A DNA stretch of 64,000 bases from JASJAR01 sp038530285 (GTDB taxonomy: Bacteria > Pseudomonadota > Alphaproteobacteria > Rhodobacterales > Rhodobacteraceae): contig JBCBCY010000012.1 in assembly GCA_038530285.1 (NCBI GenBank), positions 53,235 to 117,234 of the forward strand, read 5' to 3'. Positions 60,607 to 64,000 of this stretch are shown here, in pieces (within the stretch, counting starts at the first letter, position 1; each line of letters opens with the position of its first letter). The position numbers were made by a program, and so were the translations under genes. A model generated the notes under the pieces. The model made no database searches and had not been told where the DNA came from. It saw only the letters and a list, made by a program, of their open reading frames with translations.

Positions 60607-61956
60607 TCAGGCTTCCAACAGGCGCCGCAACAGTTCCAGATCATCTGCAATCTGGCTGTCTTTTGAACGCAAGTCTTCGATCCGGCGCACACCGTGCATC
60701 ACCGTGGTGTGGTCGCGGCCCCCGAAGCGACGGCCAATTTCCGGCAGGCTGCGCGAGGTCAGCTGTTTGGCCAGGTACATCGCCACCTGACGTGGCCGCG
60801 CGAAGTTCCGCACCCGTTTGGGGCCGATCAGGTCCGACAGGCGGATGTTGTAATGATCCGCTACCTTGCGCTGGATTTCTTCGACCGTGATCTTGCGATC
60901 CGAATGCCGCAGGATGTCCGACAAGCAGTCTTGGGCCAGATCAAGCGTGATCTCGCGGCCTACAAGCGCACCGAACGCAAACAAGCGCATCAACGCACCT
61001 TCGAGCACCCGCACATTGGTCGAAATCCGGTGAGCGAGGAATTCCAACACCCCGTCCGAGATTTCCAGATCCTTGAACTGCCCCGAGTACTGCTCGACCT
61101 TCTGCTGCAGGATGCCAAGGCGCAATTCGTAGTTCGTCGGGTGCAGATCGGCGACAAGGCCCGACTGCAACCGGCTGACGATGCGCTCTTCGATGCCGGG
61201 AATGTCCGTGGGCGCACAATCGGCCGACACGATCACCTGTTTGCCGGAATCCACCAATGCGTTGAACGTGTGAAAGAACTCTTCCTGGGTGGCGTCCTTG
61301 CCGGCGATAAACTGCACGTCATCGACCATCAGCACATCGACCGAGCGGAACAGCTGCTTGAACGCCATCATATCCTTGTCGCGCAACGCTTGCACAAAGC
61401 GGTACATGAATTGCTCCGCCGACAGATAAACGACCTTCAGTTCGGGCTGACGCTCCTGCAGTTCCCAGGCGATTGCATGCATCAGGTGCGTCTTGCCCAG
61501 ACCCACTCCACCGTACAAAAACAGCGGATTGAACGTCACCGGCCCGCCTTCGGCCACCCGGCGCGCCGCGGCATGGGCCAGCGCGTTGGGTTTGCCGACC
61601 ACGAAGGTGTCGAATTTGAAGCGAGCATCAAGGGGGGCGCCGGGCAGGTCAAATGTATCCTTCTGCGGCGCAATCTTCATCTTTTGTCCCTTGCTCTTTG
61701 GTGCTGGTTTGGCGGTGACGGGCACTGCAAATTCGACCCGTGTTACGGTGTGATCGGCCTTGGCGATCTCGTTCAGGATCTTGTCGCCGAAATTCCGTTC
61801 CACCCAATTGCCCATGAAATGCGTCGGAACAAAGAACTTCGCGACCCCACCTTCAAGTTCCGAGAACTCCAGCGGTTCAATCCAGTTCACGTAATTGTTC
61901 TTTCCGACCGTATTCAAAAGGCTCTGCTGTATTTGCCCCCAAGTTTCTTCCGTCAT
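60607..61956 (-). CDS. dnaA: Chromosomal replication initiator DnaA
   Basis: DnaA binds DnaA boxes and melts the origin. The 449-residue protein has domain I (1-85, 'WGQIQQSLLNTVGKNNYVNW'), a short linker, the AAA+ domain with Walker A 'GGVGLGKTHLMHA' and Walker B 'VLMVDDVQFIAG', and domain IV with the box-recognition helix 'GGRDHTTVMHGVRRI'. The gene follows the rhodanese gene by 30 bases, so a promoter may lie inside that gene. Confidence 0.98.
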   Translation of the reverse strand: MTEETWGQIQQSLLNTVGKNNYVNWIEPLEFSELEGGVAKFFVPTHFMGNWVERNFGDKILNEIAKADHTVTRVEFAVPVTAKPAPKSKGQKMKIAPQKDTFDLPGAPLDARFKFDTFVVGKPNALAHAAARRVAEGGPVTFNPLFLYGGVGLGKTHLMHAIAWELQERQPELKVVYLSAEQFMYRFVQALRDKDMMAFKQLFRSVDVLMVDDVQFIAGKDATQEEFFHTFNALVDSGKQVIVSADCAPTDIPGIEERIVSRLQSGLVADLHPTNYELRLGILQQKVEQYSGQFKDLEISDGVLEFLAHRISTNVRVLEGALMRLFAFGALVGREITLDLAQDCLSDILRHSDRKITVEEIQRKVADHYNIRLSDLIGPKRVRNFARPRQVAMYLAKQLTSRSLPEIGRRFGGRDHTTVMHGVRRIEDLRSKDSQIADDLELLRRLLEA

Positions 61957-61986
61957 GTGCTTTTGACCCGTCCTTGCTCGTTTTTA

Positions 61987-62451
61987 TCAAGACTGGCGCC
62001 ATGCCAGCCCCCGGGCTTTCCAGCCATTCAGCCGCCCCCGGTGGTTATCGAGATCCAAGTCACCTTCGAAACCCTCGGCCACGTTTATGCAGCGGGTCGC
62101 GGCACCTGTCGGAACAAGGGCCTCGGCCACGGCTTCTGCCGCATAACGCGATCGCACGCCGGATCGACAGATGAACAGAAGCGTTTCGGGCCACTGGCCG
62201 GACAACGCATCTTGCACCTCTGCGACAAAGCGCGGGTTTGTAGACATGTCCGGAAAGGCCGACCACTCAACAAAGAGTGGGTCGCGGCCCAGTCCGGAAA
62301 GATCAGGAACACCTACGAAGCCCCACTCCGCAGTTGTCCGGACGTCAATGAGTTGGGATGTCCTGTCGTCCGACAGGATGGCCCAGGCGTCAGCTGGCAA
62401 CACATTTGCAACGCCCGAAACCGGGTCCCCACTCACCTCATGTCCCCCCAA
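61987..62451 (-). CDS. Rhodanese-like sulfurtransferase
   Basis: This 154-residue single-domain rhodanese has the Cys loop 'LLFICRSGVRSRYAA' with Cys95 and the structural motif 'QLIDVRTTAEWGFVGVPD'. It can probably carry persulfide sulfur; the partner is not known. It sits between rpsT and dnaA, a place where many alphaproteobacteria have a plain intergenic region. Start ATG at 62451; a second possible start lies a few codons in. Confidence 0.88.
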   Translation of the reverse strand: MGGHEVSGDPVSGVANVLPADAWAILSDDRTSQLIDVRTTAEWGFVGVPDLSGLGRDPLFVEWSAFPDMSTNPRFVAEVQDALSGQWPETLLFICRSGVRSRYAAEAVAEALVPTGAATRCINVAEGFEGDLDLDNHRGRLNGWKARGLAWRQS

Positions 62452-62653
62452 GACAATGTGAATCGCACTACTTTGTTAGCCAAATCGTAACCGTCAGAGC
62501 AACAACTCTTCACGCTTGACTCTGTCTTGGACGTGCGAATCTTTTGGGCTGTGTCAGACCTGCGTGAGCAGTGTCTAAAATGCTGATTTTTAAAAATAAA
62601 AGGGCGCCACATCCGTGCCGCCCTCGAAAAAATAACCGTTATATGACACGGCC
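62452..62653. other. Intergenic region between rhodanese gene and rpsT
   Basis: The 202 bases are AT-richer than the surroundings and hold the rpsT terminator at their rpsT side. In some relatives oriC is in this neighbourhood. I looked for TTATCCACA-like DnaA boxes on both strands and found no good match. Confidence 0.45.
62590..62624 (-). terminator. Rho-independent terminator of rpsT
   Basis: On the minus strand GGGCGGCAC pairs with GTGGCGCCC (one G-G mismatch) across loop GGAT, followed by TTTTATTTTTA. It lies 30 bases after the rpsT stop. Confidence 0.85.
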
Positions 62654-62917
62654 TTAGCCGATCGCTTTTACCCGCGCATTCAGTCGAGAAATTTTACGCG
62701 CGGCAGTATTTTTATGGAAGACACCTTTGGTCACGCCCCGCATCAGCTCAGGTTGGGCGGTTTTCAGCGCCTCTACAGCAGCGTCTCTATCGCCCGAAGC
62801 GATGGCTTCTTCCACGCGACGCAGGTGCGTGCGAATCCGCGAGCGGCGCGCTTTGTTGACGGCGAAGCGCCGCTCGTTCTGGCGTGCGCGTTTCTTGGAC
62901 TGGGGCGAGTTGGCCAT
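62654..62917 (-). CDS. rpsT: 30S ribosomal protein S20
   Basis: S20 binds the 5' domain and helix 44 of 16S rRNA early in 30S assembly. The 87-residue protein is basic and helical, beginning 'MANSPQSKKRARQNERRFAV' and ending 'NTAARKISRLNARVKAIG', with standard length. The ATG at 62917 is set by family alignment; it follows GGAATCA. It has its own promoter and terminator, so it is monocistronic. Confidence 0.98.
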   Translation of the reverse strand: MANSPQSKKRARQNERRFAVNKARRSRIRTHLRRVEEAIASGDRDAAVEALKTAQPELMRGVTKGVFHKNTAARKISRLNARVKAIG

Positions 62918-62960
62918 AAAGTGATTCCGTTCCGGACGTTCAAAGTAACTGGAAGGCGGC

Positions 62961-62989
62961 GTGATAGGGCCGCGCGCGCCATGTGTCAA
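62961..62989 (-). promoter_or_regulatory. Sigma-70 promoter of rpsT
   Basis: On the minus strand a perfect TTGACA is followed after exactly 17 bases by TATCAC (4 of 6). The predicted transcript has a leader of about 37 bases before the rpsT ATG. Confidence 0.75.
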
Positions 62990-63017
62990 CGGGGTCAGGG
63001 CGTTTTTGCCGACCCGC

Positions 63018-63794
63018 CTATTTGTCCCGAAACCTCGGTTCTCGCTTGTCGATGAAGGCGGCCATCCCTTCGGCCTGATCTTCGGTGGCGAAAAGCGCAT
63101 GAAACAGGCGCCGTTCGTGCAGGATACCTTCCGCAAGCGACGTCTCTTGGCTGCGTTCCACGGCTTCCTTGATTGCAAGGATCGTCAGCATGGATTTCTC
63201 GGTGATCCGCTGTGCGGTCGCATGGACTTCATCCATCAGCTTCTTGGCCGGCACCACACGGCTGACCAGACCGGCGCGTTCTGCTTCTTCGGCGTCCATG
63301 AAACGACCCGTCAGATGCATTTCCATCGACTTTGCCTTGCCCACGGCGCGTGTCAGCCGTTGCGTGCCGCCAAGGCCCGCCACAATACCCAGGTTCACTT
63401 CCGGCTGGCCGAACTTCGCGGTGTCTGCCGCGATAATGATGTCGCAAAGCATCGCCAGTTCGCAGCCGCCTCCCAGCGCATAGCCTTGCACGGCCGCGAT
63501 GATCGGTTTGCGGCAGCGCGCGATCCGCTGTGCATCTTCGGCCAGATAGTCGCTGCCGAACATATCCGCAAAGGACCGTTCAGCCATTTCCGACACATCC
63601 GCGCCAGCGGCAAATGCCTTCTCGCTGCCCGTCAGGATCAGGCAGCGGATCTTTTCGTTGTCTTCCGCCTCCGCCACGGCGGCAGCCACCTCGGCCAGCA
63701 TTGCGGCACTTATGGCATTCATCGCATCGGGTCGGTTCAACCGAATGGTCGCGATATGGTCGTCGACTTCGACGACGATGGTTTTATAGGCCAT
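63018..63794 (-). CDS. Enoyl-CoA hydratase
   Basis: The 258-residue crotonase-family enzyme hydrates 2-trans-enoyl-CoA in beta-oxidation. Diagnostic regions are 'IRLNRPDAMNAISAAM', the oxyanion-hole stretch 'KAFAAGADVSEMAERSF', 'AAVQGYALGGGCELAMLCD' and 'FGQPEVNLGIVAGLGGTQRL' with both catalytic glutamates (in 'GGGCELAM' and 'GQPEVNLG'). Its position between rpsT and mutM is widely conserved in alphaproteobacteria; the exact acyl-chain preference is unknown. Confidence 0.95.
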   Translation of the reverse strand: MAYKTIVVEVDDHIATIRLNRPDAMNAISAAMLAEVAAAVAEAEDNEKIRCLILTGSEKAFAAGADVSEMAERSFADMFGSDYLAEDAQRIARCRKPIIAAVQGYALGGGCELAMLCDIIIAADTAKFGQPEVNLGIVAGLGGTQRLTRAVGKAKSMEMHLTGRFMDAEEAERAGLVSRVVPAKKLMDEVHATAQRITEKSMLTILAIKEAVERSQETSLAEGILHERRLFHALFATEDQAEGMAAFIDKREPRFRDK

Positions 63795-63856
63795 GTAGTC
63801 TTGAGATCCCCAAACCGTCGAACGTCAGGCTTATCAGCCCATTCGCGCGGATCAAG

Positions 63857-64000
63857 CTATCTTTGACAGGTCGCGCAATAGAAAGTTGACCGGCCCGACT
63901 GCACAATCCTTCTGATCGTGCCGCCACATCCGGTGGTCTGGCAGGGCTTGTCGGCCTGATCGTAGACCAAAAACCGATGCTGGAAGTAGCCCAGTTCGCC
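63857..64000 (-). CDS. mutM: Formamidopyrimidine-DNA glycosylase, 3' end only
   Basis: The frame open to the window edge encodes the last 47 residues of MutM (Fpg), which removes 8-oxoguanine. The fragment ends with the family's zinc finger: 'YDQADKPCQTTGCGGTIRR', then 'GRSTFYCATCQR' and TAG. Four cysteines are in place. The catalytic N-terminal part is outside the window. The gene runs on the minus strand, followed by the enoyl-CoA hydratase gene as in most relatives. Confidence 0.93.
   Translation of the reverse strand, partial: GELGYFQHRFLVYDQADKPCQTTGCGGTIRRIVQSGRSTFYCATCQR

Noticed and set aside
60694..62490. A 598-codon open frame on the plus strand, opposite dnaA and the rhodanese gene.
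   Set aside because: It is antisense to clearly real genes, has no recognisable motif, and arises from GC-rich codon structure of the opposite strand. Other long antisense frames in the window were dropped for the same reason.
1..64000. CRISPR arrays, insertion sequences, prophage and rRNA genes.
   Set aside because: No regularly spaced repeats, transposase or integrase motifs, phage structural genes or rRNA sequence were seen.

Overview
The window looks like chromosomal DNA of an alphaproteobacterium of the order Rhodobacterales (Roseobacter/Rhodobacter type). The evidence is the regB-senC-regA redox locus, the divL-tsaE-amgK-murU-addB-addA-trxA gene order, a DivL made only of PAS domains, a Mic60-like gene next to hemY, and a dnaA-dnaN-recF-gyrB block beside rpsT, an enoyl-CoA hydratase and mutM. 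The DNA is GC-rich, most genes abut or overlap by 1 to 4 bases, and I see no insertion sequence, prophage or CRISPR array. Species cannot be told from this sequence alone.

Region 1 (1-20 kb) is housekeeping. It starts inside coaE and runs through dnaQ, secB, fxsA, a Tim44-domain gene, mltA, an Smr gene, an MFS transporter, a lipoprotein hydrolase, hslU, a membrane protein, hslV, trxA, addA, addB, then murU/amgK-like cell-wall recycling genes, tsaE and divL. A textbook CtrA box lies just before divL. Region 2 (20-31 kb) holds the RegB/SenC/RegA redox-sensing locus, a LysR regulator, an HD hydrolase, ahcY, small conserved genes, gpsA and tsaD. Region 3 (31-37.5 kb) has hemD, a Mic60-like protein, hemY, and a three-gene operon for a probable cytochrome-c-linked GMC dehydrogenase whose small subunit carries a Tat signal, followed by tRNA-Thr(CGT).

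Region 4 (37.6-43.8 kb) is an accessory sugar-acid locus: a GntR/FCD repressor, two matching operator-like sites, a DctPQM TRAP transporter, mannonate dehydratase and a D-lyxose isomerase-like protein. Between dctM and uxuA lies the internally deleted remnant of a short-chain dehydrogenase, which suggests the oxidoreductase step of the pathway has been lost here. Region 5 (43.8-48.1 kb) is a tight cluster of sulfotransferase-like, glycosyltransferase-like, alpha/beta-hydrolase-like and asparagine-synthetase-like proteins. It is the best candidate in the window for a poorly described surface-glycan or conjugate pathway.

Region 6 (48.1-55.7 kb), mostly on the minus strand, places an amino-acid-type ABC transporter between nicotinamidase (pncA) and nicotinate phosphoribosyltransferase (pncB), then trhO and a cyclic-nucleotide-binding-domain protein. 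Region 7 (55.7-64 kb) is the replication block gyrB-recF-dnaN-dnaA, a rhodanese gene, rpsT with clear promoter and terminator, an enoyl-CoA hydratase, and the 3' end of mutM cut by the window edge.
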